Of a DNA stretch of 64,000 bases, positions 52,450-62,158 are shown one piece after another. The notes under the pieces are model-generated. The model saw nothing but the letters and a program-made list of their open reading frames with translations. It made no database searches and was not told the origin of the DNA. The position numbers and the translations under genes are program-made. Where the stretch lies: assembly GCF_000626715.1 (NCBI RefSeq), contig NZ_AQRA01000008.1, forward strand, positions 186,001 to 250,000. The letters are read 5' to 3'. The stretch comes from Aquimarina atlantica. Lineage in GTDB: Bacteria > Bacteroidota > Bacteroidia > Flavobacteriales > Flavobacteriaceae. Each line of letters begins with the position of its first letter. Within the stretch, counting starts at the first letter, position 1.

Positions 52450-53486
52450 TATGCTGTTTGGGTTTTAACAGCGACCCATTCGTTTACCCAATTTGCAAGT
52501 AGATCTGCCCAATCATCACGATCATTAAGACAAGGAATAGTTGTGAATTCTTTACCACCAACTTCGTGAAAAATTTCTTCTCCTTCCATGGCTATTTCTT
52601 CTAAGGTTTCCAGGCAATCTGATACAAATGCCGGAGTTACGATAGCCATTTTTTTTATTCCTTCTTTTCCCATACGTTCTATAGTACGATCGGTATAAGG
52701 CTTTAACCAAGGATCAAAGCCTAAGCGGGATTGATAAGAGGTAGAGTAAGTTCCATTTTTAAGCCCAAGTTTTTTTGCTACTTGTACAGTTGTCATTTCA
52801 CATTGATGACGATAGCAAAACTTATGTTGTTCTGATCCTTTTTTAAAGCAACATTTGCCATCCATTTTACAATTTCCATTGCTAATGTCACTTTTTCGAA
52901 TATGTCTCTCGGGTACTCCATGGTAACTAAATAAAAGGTGTTCATATTCAATACCTTCTAGTTTTTCGGTTATACTTTTTGAAAGGACATTAATATATTC
53001 TGGTTTATTATAAAAAGCAGGAACATCGATAAGCTTCATATTAGGGAAGTACTCTTTTTGCAATTTTTCGGCAAGTACTAAAATGGTTTCTGTAGTTGCC
53101 ATAGCAAATTGAGGGTAAAGCGGGATAATCATGACTTCATTTACACCTTTGTCATGTAATTCCTGCAATCCTTTTTTGATATTCATCGAGCCATAACGCA
53201 TGGCTAAACCAATAGGGATCGAAGTACGATCTGCTACTTTTTTCTGTAATCTTTCTGATAGTACGATTAGCGGAGAACCTTCGTCCCACCAGATTTTTTT
53301 ATAAGCTTCTGCCGATTTTTTTGGTCGGGTATTTAAGATAATCCCTTTTACCAGTAATGTTCGCGCCCATAACGGAACATCAATTACTCTGGGATCCATC
53401 AAAAATTCACCAAGGTATTTTTTTACATCCTTTGGATCAGTACTATCTGGTGATCCAAGATTAACAAGGAGAACTCCTTTACTCAT
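52449..53486 (-). CDS. hemH: Ferrochelatase
   Basis: 345 residues from ATG 53486 (a longer start adds 10 residues with no support). Inserts Fe2+ into protoporphyrin IX. Begins MSKGVLLVNLGSPDSTDPKD, then RYGSMNIKKGLQEL, LLFSYHGVPERHIRKSD (catalytic histidine), CYRHQCEMTTVQVAKKLGL, YSTSYQSRLGFDPWLKPYTD and VTPAFVSDCLETLEEIAMEG. The CKMDGKCCFKKG segment with several cysteines could hold a Fe-S cluster as in some ferrochelatases; not certain. Last step of the haem pathway encoded next door. Confidence 0.96.
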   Translation of the reverse strand: MSKGVLLVNLGSPDSTDPKDVKKYLGEFLMDPRVIDVPLWARTLLVKGIILNTRPKKSAEAYKKIWWDEGSPLIVLSERLQKKVADRTSIPIGLAMRYGSMNIKKGLQELHDKGVNEVMIIPLYPQFAMATTETILVLAEKLQKEYFPNMKLIDVPAFYNKPEYINVLSKSITEKLEGIEYEHLLFSYHGVPERHIRKSDISNGNCKMDGKCCFKKGSEQHKFCYRHQCEMTTVQVAKKLGLKNGTYSTSYQSRLGFDPWLKPYTDRTIERMGKEGIKKMAIVTPAFVSDCLETLEEIAMEGEEIFHEVGGKEFTTIPCLNDRDDWADLLANWVNEWVAVKTQTA

Positions 53487-53687
53487 AATTTTCTTTTTGC
53501 ATACACAAAAATACAAACTATAAAGAGGAATGATACTAAAAGTGATAAGACTTTTTGATAGTGGTATTGTAGAATTAGTGTATAATCCTATTAAAAACTA
53601 AACAGAACTTAAAATACGTTAAATTCTGGCAAACCGAAAGTTGGATAGTTTTATTTTAGTATTTTTAGGTGATTAAAAAAAGCAAAG

Positions 53688-53867
53688 ATGAAACGTATAA
53701 TTGTAGATGTCGAAAAAGATAAACTACCCTTTATTCTGGAGTTGTTAGAGCAGTTTGATTTTGTATCTGTTTTAGCAGATGCTTCTGATGATGATCAGGG
53801 AATGTATGATTCAATAGTATCCTTACAAAAAGGAGTTGGTATTCCTAGAGGAGAATCATTCGACTAA
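53688..53867 (+). CDS. Small hypothetical protein (59 aa)
   Basis: Reads MKRIIVDVEKDKLPFILELL, then EQFDFVSVLADASDDDQGMY and ends in GIPRGESFD. Strand-helix-strand beginning resembles the short DNA-interacting or antitoxin-type proteins, but no partner toxin gene is present. Convergent with the AraC gene (7 bases between stops) and divergent from hemH. A TATTTTTA element at 53660-53667 may be its promoter. Too short for automatic detection, but the codon pattern is coding-like. Confidence 0.6.
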   Translation: MKRIIVDVEKDKLPFILELLEQFDFVSVLADASDDDQGMYDSIVSLQKGVGIPRGESFD

Positions 53868-53874
53868 ATGAGTT

Positions 53875-54765
53875 TTAGTTTAAGCTCATCACATATTTTT
53901 TTGGAGTAGTGCCAAATTTCTTTTTAAATGCAGCTATAAAATGGCTAGCAGTACTATATCCAACTTTTAAACCTACTTCATTTACATTATGGCTTCCCGA
54001 GGCTAATAGTTGTCGGGCTACCTCCATTTTGTAATCAAACAAGAATGTATATACCGGTTCACCATAAATTTGTTTAAATCCGTCTTTAAGTTTTTTAAGA
54101 GGTAGTCCAATCTCATTAGATAACTCCTGAAGTGTAGGAGGTTCTGCCATACGAGTGATAATAATTTCTTTAGCTTTCCGGATTTTTAATACATTTTCTT
54201 CATCTACCAAAAATGGACACTGCTCTACGTCTGCATCTCCCGGTCTATTAAAATAGAGACTTAATAATTCATATGCTTTTCCTTTAAAATATAATAACTT
54301 AATCGACTGATGTAAATTATAGTTCATAATTTGATTTAATACCACAGCCATTGAAGGAGAAATTTTGGCATCGGTATAATATTTTTTATCACGGTTTCCT
54401 TCCCCAAGAAAAGGAATATAATCTGCTTCTTTAGAAAATAAAGAGTGGAATTTTTTAATAGAAATAAGGATAGTGATCAACCAGGAATCTTTTTCCATTT
54501 CGAGATTCATAGGAAGATCGCGTTGTGGATTATAGAGAAGAAGCGAATTTTCTTCAGAAAGATTTATGGCATAGCTTCCGTTATTAAAGTTGAATTTAAT
54601 TCCCCCCTTAATACAGAAATGAAACTGAATAAGACTACTATCGATATCTCTTACAACTCGTTGATTTTCACTGGTTTCATTTTGAAATTTTAGGATATGA
54701 AAACCATCTTCGATTTGAGTTTCTTCTAGAATCCCTGGAGCGTTATTTTTTAGTTCAATTTCCAT
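53875..54765 (-). CDS. AraC-family regulator beside the haem operon
   Basis: 296 residues. The N-terminal 200 form a sensor domain (LIQFHFCIKGGIKFNFNNGSY; the cupin pattern is loose), the C-terminal part the AraC DNA-binding domain: TLQELSNEIGLPLKKLKDGFKQIYGEPVYTFL and NVNEVGLKVGYSTASHFIAAFKKKFGTTPKKYV. The overall type is PchR-like, the group often tied to iron or siderophore control. It is divergent from hemA with 180 bases between, a layout that suggests control of haem synthesis (inference). Confidence 0.88.
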   Translation of the reverse strand: MEIELKNNAPGILEETQIEDGFHILKFQNETSENQRVVRDIDSSLIQFHFCIKGGIKFNFNNGSYAINLSEENSLLLYNPQRDLPMNLEMEKDSWLITILISIKKFHSLFSKEADYIPFLGEGNRDKKYYTDAKISPSMAVVLNQIMNYNLHQSIKLLYFKGKAYELLSLYFNRPGDADVEQCPFLVDEENVLKIRKAKEIIITRMAEPPTLQELSNEIGLPLKKLKDGFKQIYGEPVYTFLFDYKMEVARQLLASGSHNVNEVGLKVGYSTASHFIAAFKKKFGTTPKKYVMSLN

Positions 54766-54934
54766 AATTACAAAATTTTATTTATTTAGAATGAGTCTAA
54801 ACTGTCGATATAAGAATCTCTGGCACCTACACAAAAATAAGGGTTTTTACTCATTTTTTTGCAAAAAATATCTTAAACAACGTTTTTCGACACTTAAAAT
54901 TCTTCTGGCGTTATTTTTTCTGACATATCTAAAA

Positions 54935-54942
54935 TACTTTTG
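54935..54942 (+). promoter_or_regulatory. -7-like element of hemA (TACTTTTG)
   Basis: Perfect TAnnTTTG match, but only two bases before the ATG at 54945. If used, translation would have to begin at ATG 54969 (MESHSRAKG). No TTTG at the right distance upstream. Confidence 0.4.
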
Positions 54943-54944
54943 TT

Positions 54945-56219
54945 ATGGAATATAATAGAATTGACTGCATGGAGTCTCACTCAAGAGCGAAAGGAACAAA
55001 TTTTTACACTATTGGACTTAGTTATAAAAAGGCTGATGCAGAGATCAGAGGTCATTTTAGTGTAAACGAAGAAGCCAAAGAAGGAATACTACGACAAGCA
55101 AAAAAAGAAGGCATTGAGGCCTTGCTTGTTACTTCTACCTGTAATCGAACAGAATTACATGGTTTTGCTCAACATCCATTTCAATTAATCAAGTTACTTT
55201 GCGAACATACTCATGGAACCGTAGAAGAGTTCGAAAAAGTAGCATATGTACATAAAAATAGTAAAGCAGTATCACATTTATTTAAAGTTGGTACAGGTCT
55301 GGATAGTCAGATATTAGGAGATTTTGAAATTATAAGTCAGCTAAAAAAAAGTTTTAAAGCTTCTAAAAAAGCAGAAGTTACTAATCCTTTTCTTGAAAGA
55401 CTTGTCAATGCCGTAATTCAGGCAAGCAAACGCATCAAGAATGAGACTGAGATTTCATCAGGAGCAACCTCAGTTTCTTTTGCCTCAGTTCAATATATTC
55501 TTAAGAATGTAGAAAACATTTCAGACAAGAAAATAGTGCTTTTCGGGACAGGTAAAATAGGTAGAAATACCTGTGAGAATTTGGTAAAACATACCAAGAA
55601 TGACCATATCACATTGATTAACCGAACAAAGGATAAAGCAGAAAAAATAGCAGGAAAATTTAACCTTGTTGTAAAGGATTATGCTAATATTCAGTCAGAG
55701 ATAACAAATACAGATGTTCTTATTGTGGCTACGGGAGCGCAGAATCCTACCATTTCTAAACAACTCATTCATTCGCAAAAGCCATTGTTGATTTTAGATT
55801 TGTCTATTCCAAAAAATGTATCAGATGATGTAGTTGAGTTACCTAACGTAACTTTGGTACACCTTGATCATTTGTCAAAAATGACAGATGATACATTACA
55901 AAGAAGAAAACAATACATCCCGCAAGCCGAAGTTATTATAGAAGAAGTAAAAACAGAATTTGATAGTTGGTTAGAAACTAGAAAATTTGCTCCTACTATT
56001 AAGGCGCTTAAAAATAAATTATCTACATTAAAAGATGCAGAAATTAATCTACAACGAAAAAAATATGCAGATTTTGATGAAGAACAGGCAGATATTATTA
56101 GTAGCCGAATCATTCAGAAAATCACGAATCATTTTGCCAATCATCTTAAAGATGATAACACTTCGGCAGATGAAAGCATAGAGTTGATTCAGAAAGTATT
56201 TCAATTACAAAACAAATAA
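54945..56219 (+). CDS. hemA: Glutamyl-tRNA reductase
   Basis: 424 residues. First committed step: reduces Glu-tRNA to glutamate-1-semialdehyde with NADPH. N-terminal FYTIGLSYKKADAEIRGHFS, catalytic cysteine in LLVTSTCNRTELHGF, GLDSQILGDFEI, NADPH loop LFGTGKIGRNTCENL and the dimerisation tail. The start could be 54945 or the ATG at 54969; homologues usually begin a few residues before FYTIGLSYK. It opens hemA-hemC-hemD-hemE, each spaced by 1-40 bases. hemL and hemB are not in the window. Confidence 0.96.
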   Translation: MEYNRIDCMESHSRAKGTNFYTIGLSYKKADAEIRGHFSVNEEAKEGILRQAKKEGIEALLVTSTCNRTELHGFAQHPFQLIKLLCEHTHGTVEEFEKVAYVHKNSKAVSHLFKVGTGLDSQILGDFEIISQLKKSFKASKKAEVTNPFLERLVNAVIQASKRIKNETEISSGATSVSFASVQYILKNVENISDKKIVLFGTGKIGRNTCENLVKHTKNDHITLINRTKDKAEKIAGKFNLVVKDYANIQSEITNTDVLIVATGAQNPTISKQLIHSQKPLLILDLSIPKNVSDDVVELPNVTLVHLDHLSKMTDDTLQRRKQYIPQAEVIIEEVKTEFDSWLETRKFAPTIKALKNKLSTLKDAEINLQRKKYADFDEEQADIISSRIIQKITNHFANHLKDDNTSADESIELIQKVFQLQNK

Positions 56220-56221
56220 CT

Positions 56222-57133
56222 TTGGCAAAAACGATTCGCATAGGCACCAGAGATAGTGAATTAGCACTTTGGCAAGCAAATACCGTACAAAAAAGTTTAG
56301 AAGAACTAGGGTATAAAACACACTTGATCCCTGTTAAATCAACCGGAGATATCATATTGGATAAACCATTGTACGAATTAGGAATTACCGGGATTTTTAC
56401 CAAAACATTAGATATAGCCATGTTACAAGGCGATATTGATATTGCAGTACATTCAATGAAGGATGTCCCGACGATTTTACCAAAAGGAATTGTAGAAGCT
56501 GCAGTTTTAAAACGTGCAAATGTACAAGATATCCTGGTCCACAAGGGTTTGGGTTTTTTAGAAAATGAAGGAACAATTGCTACCGGAAGTCTACGAAGAA
56601 AAGCACAATGGTTACATAAATACCCAACACATACAGTAGTTGATCTGCGTGGTAATGTAAATACGCGTATGCAAAAGCTTAACAATAATAGTTGGAATGG
56701 TGCCATATTTGCGGCCGCTGGATTAGAACGCATTGATCTAAAACCCGATAATTATATTGATCTGGATTGGATGATTCCTGCACCAGCACAAGGAGCAATG
56801 TTAGTTGTTGCAAAAGAAGAAGATGAGTATTGCAGAAAGGCATTGTCAAATTTAAATGATAGCCCATCTGAAATATGTGTACATATCGAACGCGAATTTT
56901 TGCGAGAATTAGAAGGAGGTTGTACCGCACCAATAGGAGCACTTGCACAAATTAAAGAGAATATTATCTACTTTACAGGAGCTTTGTTTAGTCTTGACGG
57001 AAGCGATAAGATTGAAGTGAATAAAGAAGTAAAAATTGAAGATGTGGATCACCTGGGAAAGATATGCGCCCAGGAAATATTGAATAACGGAGGACATGAA
57101 TTGATGAAAGAGATAAAAGCAGAAATAGGATAG
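56222..57133 (+). CDS. hemC: Hydroxymethylbilane synthase
   Basis: 303 residues. Joins four porphobilinogens. Begins MAKTIRIGTRDSELALWQAN from a TTG, the only start that keeps the full enzyme, two bases behind the hemA stop. STGDIILDKPLYELGITGIFTK, HSMKDVPTILPKG, IATGSLRRKAQWLHKYP and the cofactor site EGGCTAPIGALAQI (dipyrromethane cysteine near residue 234) are present. Tightly coupled to the neighbours. Confidence 0.97.
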   Translation: MAKTIRIGTRDSELALWQANTVQKSLEELGYKTHLIPVKSTGDIILDKPLYELGITGIFTKTLDIAMLQGDIDIAVHSMKDVPTILPKGIVEAAVLKRANVQDILVHKGLGFLENEGTIATGSLRRKAQWLHKYPTHTVVDLRGNVNTRMQKLNNNSWNGAIFAAAGLERIDLKPDNYIDLDWMIPAPAQGAMLVVAKEEDEYCRKALSNLNDSPSEICVHIEREFLRELEGGCTAPIGALAQIKENIIYFTGALFSLDGSDKIEVNKEVKIEDVDHLGKICAQEILNNGGHELMKEIKAEIG

Positions 57134-57134
57134 A

Positions 57135-57797
57135 TTGAATACTTCACCAACAATACTGTCAACCAAAAAGCTTTCTGCAGCTCAAAAAGAGTTGTTGTTA
57201 AATACTGGTCTTGGATTTGTTGAATATGAAGCCATTACTATTGAGCTTTTAGAAATTACAGTTAAACATACAATCCAGAATGCAATTTTTACAAGCAAGA
57301 ATGCTGTAAAAGCAATTAAAAGTGTAGGAATGATCATTTCAAATTGTTTTTGCGTAGGAGATAATACTAAAAAGCTTTTGGAAGAAAATGGCTTAAATGT
57401 GGTAGAAACTGCTCAAAATGCATCAGATTTGGCCAAAATCATTATAAAAAAGTACAAAAATGACTCGTTTTTGTTTTTTTGCGGAAACTTAAGAAGAGAT
57501 GAGTTACCAGATCTTTTAAAACAAAATAATGTTGAGGTAAAAGAGCAGATTGTATATAAAACACAGTTAAAATCGAATAAATTTACTCGTTCATTTGATG
57601 GAATATTGTTTTTTAGTCCATCCGGAATTCAAAGCTATACTTCAGAAAATAAAATAGGAAAAAGTATTTCGTTTTGTATAGGAAATACGACTGCTTCTGA
57701 AGCCAAAAAGCATACAGATAATATCATTGTTGCAAACAAACCTACGGTAGAGAACGTAATTGTTCAAGCCGTAAAACATTTTACTAAAAATAAATAA
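57135..57797 (+). CDS. hemD: Uroporphyrinogen-III synthase
   Basis: 220 residues, start again a TTG, one base after the hemC stop. Closes and inverts ring D. Sequence conservation of this family is low; visible marks are STKKLSAAQKELL at the start, IFTSKNAVKAIKS, FFCGNLRRDELPDLL, and near the end DGILFFSPSGIQSY and FCIGNTTASEAKKHT, which match the HemD signature (SPSGxxxY, G-TTA). Context between hemC and hemE makes the call firm. Confidence 0.9.
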   Translation: MNTSPTILSTKKLSAAQKELLLNTGLGFVEYEAITIELLEITVKHTIQNAIFTSKNAVKAIKSVGMIISNCFCVGDNTKKLLEENGLNVVETAQNASDLAKIIIKKYKNDSFLFFCGNLRRDELPDLLKQNNVEVKEQIVYKTQLKSNKFTRSFDGILFFSPSGIQSYTSENKIGKSISFCIGNTTASEAKKHTDNIIVANKPTVENVIVQAVKHFTKNK

Positions 57798-57835
57798 TAA
57801 AGTAATTTTTGCAAAGTCGAAAATTCACAATAGCT

Positions 57836-58867
57836 ATGACACAACTTAAAAACGATTTATTTCTTAGAGCACTAAAAGGAGAAACCGTAGAACGCCCACC
57901 AGTTTGGATGATGCGCCAGGCAGGACGATATTTACCAGAATTTCGTGCACTAAAAGCAAAATATGATTTTTTTACACGTTGTAGAACACCAGAATTGGCT
58001 GCAGAGATCACCGTACAGCCTATAGATATCATTGGTCCCGATGCAGCAATCTTGTTTAGTGATATTTTGGTAATCCCGCAGGCTATGAATATCGAGGTCG
58101 AAATGAAAGACGGGATTGGCCCCTGGCTTCCTAATCCAATTCGATCTTTGGCAGATGTAGAACAGGTAATTGTTCCCGATGTCTACGAAGAATTAGGATA
58201 TGTAATGGACGCGATAAAACTAACCAAAGAACGTTTGGATAATCGTGTTCCTTTAATTGGTTTTGCAGGTTCACCATGGACAATTTTATGCTATGCAGTA
58301 CAAGGGCAAGGATCTAAAAACTTTGATAAGGCCAAAGAATTATGTTTTACGCAACCAGAGGCAGCGCACCAATTATTGCAAAAGATTACCGATACTACTA
58401 TTGCATATCTTAAAGCGAAGGTAGCAACAGGAGTTAACGCGGTTCAGGTATTTGATAGCTGGGGAGGAATGTTATCACCAGTAGATTACCAGGAATTCTC
58501 ATGGAAATATATTCAACAAATTGTAGATGCATTAAAAGCAGAAACCGAAGTGATCGTTTTCGGAAAAGGATGCTGGTTTGCATTACAAGAAATGGCGCAA
58601 TCGGGAGCTGCAGCTCTTGGAGTAGACTGGACTTGTTCTGCACGTAATGCTCGTTATCTTACCGGAGGAAATATAACACTACAAGGTAATTTTGATCCTT
58701 CGAGATTATTATCCCCACCTGCAGAAATTAAAAAAATGGTTAAACAAATGGTAGATGCTTTTGGTAAAGATCGTTATATCGCTAATTTAGGACATGGGAT
58801 TTTACCTAATATCCCTGTAGAGAATGCCCAGGCATTTGTAGATGCGGTAAAAGAATACCAAGCATAA
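57836..58867 (+). CDS. hemE: Uroporphyrinogen decarboxylase
   Basis: 343 residues from ATG 57836 (a TTG nine codons earlier has no support). Makes coproporphyrinogen III. Hallmarks: [100 protein letters not shown]. Complete. A small hypothetical gene begins two bases behind the stop and probably belongs to the operon. Confidence 0.97.
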   Translation: MTQLKNDLFLRALKGETVERPPVWMMRQAGRYLPEFRALKAKYDFFTRCRTPELAAEITVQPIDIIGPDAAILFSDILVIPQAMNIEVEMKDGIGPWLPNPIRSLADVEQVIVPDVYEELGYVMDAIKLTKERLDNRVPLIGFAGSPWTILCYAVQGQGSKNFDKAKELCFTQPEAAHQLLQKITDTTIAYLKAKVATGVNAVQVFDSWGGMLSPVDYQEFSWKYIQQIVDALKAETEVIVFGKGCWFALQEMAQSGAAALGVDWTCSARNARYLTGGNITLQGNFDPSRLLSPPAEIKKMVKQMVDAFGKDRYIANLGHGILPNIPVENAQAFVDAVKEYQA

Positions 58868-58869
58868 GA

Positions 58870-59373
58870 ATGGGTATTAGGAGCCTGTTAAAACGATTGA
58901 GTTTTAGGCAAATCCTTAAGCTAACAAGGATAATGCTTCAGAATCCTTTGCTAGTCTATCCAACATTAAAAGCTACAAGAACAACCATGATCATTTGTGA
59001 TTTGCATTATGGAAAAGCACATCATAAAAACGGAAAAGCTAATGCTTTTCGACATGCATTATGGAATATATTGATTTGTCGAACTACCTTTAGAATAACC
59101 AAAAACAAAGAAAAATCTGTAAGCTGGGCGCAAAAAATAACTGATTTACATGAAAAACTGGCTCCAAATAAACCTCTTGATACCGCCATGGATTTGCATA
59201 ACAACGAAATTGGTAGAACATATTTTTTGGAGTTAACTGCTTCTTCTGAAGAAGAAATAGTCATTTTTTTAAAGGAAAACACTAAAAAAGCTAAGAAAGT
59301 AACAGATAGTAAAGAAATACTGGATCATAAAGATAAATTGGTTTATCTTTTGGAAGTCGATACTGGATCTTGA
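58870..59373 (+). CDS. Conserved hypothetical protein with NAFRHALWN motif (167 aa)
   Basis: Basic N-terminal segment, then HYGKAHHKNGKANAFRHALWN and DTAMDLHNNEIGRTYF, a pattern that recalls the DUF6973 group of Flavobacteria (from memory). The many histidines (HYGKAHH, FRHALWN, HEKLAPN, DLHNNEIG) could form a metal site. It starts 2 bases behind hemE and is followed by an EI24-like gene, between haem genes; a direct role in haem synthesis is not known. Confidence 0.6.
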   Translation: MGIRSLLKRLSFRQILKLTRIMLQNPLLVYPTLKATRTTMIICDLHYGKAHHKNGKANAFRHALWNILICRTTFRITKNKEKSVSWAQKITDLHEKLAPNKPLDTAMDLHNNEIGRTYFLELTASSEEEIVIFLKENTKKAKKVTDSKEILDHKDKLVYLLEVDTGS

Positions 59374-59451
59374 AATTTTTCCAGAATTGAAACAAAAATG
59401 ATAAAAAGACTACTTATATAAAAGAGTAAATCAATCAAAATACAATGACCA

Positions 59452-60240
59452 ATGTTTAAAAATATCATTAACGGGATCAAAGCTTATTTCGGAACGTTTA
59501 AACTTATTTCAAAACTGGGATTATGGAAATTTTTTGTTATTCCTATTTTGATAAGCGTAATCACAGGATTATCTTTTGTAGCATTAGTATATTTCTTTTC
59601 AGGTAATCTGGGAGCTTTAATTGCTCGGATTTGGGTTTGGGAATGGGGATCAGAAACATTTGCAACCATTAGTACATATATTGGTGGGGTATTAATCCTG
59701 GTGATAGGATTAATACTATATAAACATATTGTAATGGCATTATCTGCTCCATTTATGAGTCCGGTTTCAGAAAAAGTAGAAACACATCTTCTGGGAGAAA
59801 CAAATCATTCGCACCGTAATACATCGTTTAGTCAACAATTATCCAGAGGGATCCGTATTAATGTACGAAATCTATTTAGAGAATTATTATTTATGATTCC
59901 GTTGATTATTTTAAGTTTTATTCCGGTTATTGGTATTGTAGGAACAATATTAATCTTTTTAATACAAGCCTATTATGTAGGTTTTGGTAATATGGATTAT
60001 ACGATGGAACGTCATTTTAATTACAAAGAAAGTATCCAGTTTGTAAGAAAAAATAGAGGAACCGCAATTGGCAATGGTGTTGTATTTGTATTGATGCTCT
60101 TTATACCCGTTGTAGGATTTATTATCACATTGCCTATATCTGTGGTAGCTGCTTCTACAGAAACGGTGAGAATTTTGAAAGAAAAAGAATTAATTAAACT
60201 AAAAAGTACACCAGAGAAAGTTTCTAAAATTGAAGCATAA
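59452..60240 (+). CDS. EI24/CysZ-like membrane protein
   Basis: 262 residues with several hydrophobic segments (about 24-48, 70-92, 135-170, 195-225). MFKNIINGIKAYFGTFKLISK, the SAPFMSPVSEKVE loop and GFGNMDYTMERHFNYKESIQFVRKNRG resemble the EI24 domain family, to which the sulphate permease CysZ belongs. No sulphur gene lies nearby; it sits between hemE and hemF as in other Bacteroidota. Substrate unknown. Confidence 0.8.
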   Translation: MFKNIINGIKAYFGTFKLISKLGLWKFFVIPILISVITGLSFVALVYFFSGNLGALIARIWVWEWGSETFATISTYIGGVLILVIGLILYKHIVMALSAPFMSPVSEKVETHLLGETNHSHRNTSFSQQLSRGIRINVRNLFRELLFMIPLIILSFIPVIGIVGTILIFLIQAYYVGFGNMDYTMERHFNYKESIQFVRKNRGTAIGNGVVFVLMLFIPVVGFIITLPISVVAASTETVRILKEKELIKLKSTPEKVSKIEA

Positions 60241-60300
60241 TAGTAAGGTTACTTTTACGCCGAATTTCTAAGATCTGGTTAGAATATTTATATAATTATA

Positions 60301-61203
60301 ATGAAAGATACGTTTTATCAATACATACAAGATTTACAAGATACTATAACTTCAAAATTAGAAGAAATAGATGGTAAAGCTAAATTTCAGGAAGATCTTT
60401 GGGAACGCCCTGAAGGTGGAGGAGGAAGAACACGTGTGATCGAAAATGGAAATGTATTCGAAAAAGGAGGTGTAAATATTTCTGGAGTTCATGGAGCACT
60501 CCCCAAAGCCATGCAAAGCTATTTTAACGTAGATGATGTTGATTTTTTTGCCTGTGGTTTATCATTAGTACTACACCCCAAAAGTCCAATGGTACCAACA
60601 GTACATGCTAATTGGCGTTATTTTGAAATGTATGACAAAAACGGAACCATTGTAGATAGCTGGTTTGGAGGAGGACAGGATTTAACACCATACTATTTGT
60701 TTGATGAAGATGCAAGACATTTTCACCAGGTATGTAAAGATTCTTGTGATAAACATGATCCAGATTTTTATGCTGTATATAAAAAGAAATGTGATGAGTA
60801 TTTCTATAATGCACATCGTGGAGAAGGTCGAGGGGTTGGAGGTTTATTTTTTGATTATTGTAAGGCCAATGATGCGATGTCAATGCAAAATTGGTATGAT
60901 TTTGTAACCGAAATAGGAAATAGCTTTTTAGAGGCATATACTCCAATTGTAGAAAAAAGAAAAAAGCTGCCGTATACCAAAACACATAGAGATTGGCAGG
61001 AGATTAGACGCGGACGTTACGTAGAATTTAATCTGGTACATGATAAAGGAACTCTATTTGGGTTAAAAACCAATGGAAGAATAGAAAGTATTTTGATGAG
61101 TCTTCCTCCTCATGTACAGTGGCGATATGATTACCACCCAGAAACGGGTAGTGAAGAAGCGCGATTGGTAGAAGTACTAACAAACCCAATAGATTGGGTA
61201 TAA
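60301..61203 (+). CDS. hemF: Oxygen-dependent coproporphyrinogen III oxidase
   Basis: 300 residues. Converts coproporphyrinogen III to protoporphyrinogen IX with O2. GGGGRTRVIENGNVFEKGGVN, LVLHPKSPMVPTVHANWRYFE, SWFGGGQDLTPYY, HRGEGRGVGGLFFDY, RRGRYVEFNLVHDKGTLFGLKTNGR and ESILMSLPPHVQWRYDY are all present. Follows the EI24-like gene by 60 bases. The O2-dependent form suits an aerobic life. Confidence 0.97.
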   Translation: MKDTFYQYIQDLQDTITSKLEEIDGKAKFQEDLWERPEGGGGRTRVIENGNVFEKGGVNISGVHGALPKAMQSYFNVDDVDFFACGLSLVLHPKSPMVPTVHANWRYFEMYDKNGTIVDSWFGGGQDLTPYYLFDEDARHFHQVCKDSCDKHDPDFYAVYKKKCDEYFYNAHRGEGRGVGGLFFDYCKANDAMSMQNWYDFVTEIGNSFLEAYTPIVEKRKKLPYTKTHRDWQEIRRGRYVEFNLVHDKGTLFGLKTNGRIESILMSLPPHVQWRYDYHPETGSEEARLVEVLTNPIDWV

Positions 61204-61510
61204 TCCCCCGAAACAACTTGAAATTACTGTAGAAAAAGCGTTTTTTCTTAATCAATGAGAAGAAGACATTAGTTTTAATACAGTAAATTTTATCCCTAAT
61301 CTAAATATAAAAAATGTGATAATTGGCTTTTTTATCTCGGTCTATAATGCCATATAATACTTACTTAAAACTTAAAATAGAAAGAAAAAACCGGTTAAAG
61401 TGTTTAAAAATTCGGCTGAATGACAATTATGTGATTTTTTTTTATTAACTTGCAAGACAATCATTTAGGGCTTATCTATAAAATGTTATATTAATTAACA
61501 CAAATGCCTT
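61204..61510. other. AT-rich gap after hemF
   Basis: No gene, tRNA or clear hairpin seen; it separates the haem operon from the lipoprotein pair. Confidence 0.4.
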
Positions 61511-62113
61511 ATGAAAAAAATTCTACTATTGCTAATCGTAATCCTTGTCGTAGGATGCGAATTTTTACCCAAAGAATCTAAGTTTTCTAAGTTTTCGAAA
61601 AACACAATCGAATTTAGAAATAATACTATTGTGCTTACCAGTGCCTATTCTAAAACATCTCCCGAAGAATTTAAAAGCAGATTAGATTCATTAAAAAATA
61701 AACCAAAATTTAAAAAGGTTGCTTTACATGAATTAAAAAAAATAGAAGATAAAAAAGTAGACTTCGAACTATTTGTAGATCAAAATAACGTAGAAAACTA
61801 TGTATTTATCTATACTTGTGATTTTTATCAATTTGATGAGCATAGAGCTGCTAGGGTTGTTGCTGCACTTAATGATCAATTGCAAGACGAATCTAATATT
61901 CAGGAAGTAAAATATAAAAGAATTCACGGTCGTTTTTTCTTTACTCCAACTTCAAAAGTAGTTAAACTTAAATATTTAAAAGCTTATAAAAAAGATAGAA
62001 AATTCCAAACAGAATATATCGTTGCATCAAAATCCGGAGGAATTGGATTGTTGATTAGTAATCTAGAGGATATTGATTTTGAAAGTTCTATAAAACGATT
62101 TGCTTCAAAATAA
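61511..62113 (+). CDS. Hypothetical lipoprotein (200 aa)
   Basis: Signal peptide with lipobox ILVVGCEFLPK. The mature part begins with lysine-rich coil (KESKFSKFSKNTIEFRN) and continues as mixed helix-strand, with a stretch of AVRVVA-like residues (EHRAARVVAALNDQLQ). No family recognised. Followed 45 bases later by another lipoprotein gene in the same direction. Function unknown. Confidence 0.65.
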   Translation: MKKILLLLIVILVVGCEFLPKESKFSKFSKNTIEFRNNTIVLTSAYSKTSPEEFKSRLDSLKNKPKFKKVALHELKKIEDKKVDFELFVDQNNVENYVFIYTCDFYQFDEHRAARVVAALNDQLQDESNIQEVKYKRIHGRFFFTPTSKVVKLKYLKAYKKDRKFQTEYIVASKSGGIGLLISNLEDIDFESSIKRFASK

Positions 62114-62158
62114 GATAGGGAGATAATAATATATCTTTTATCTTGTTTCTTTTTATAG

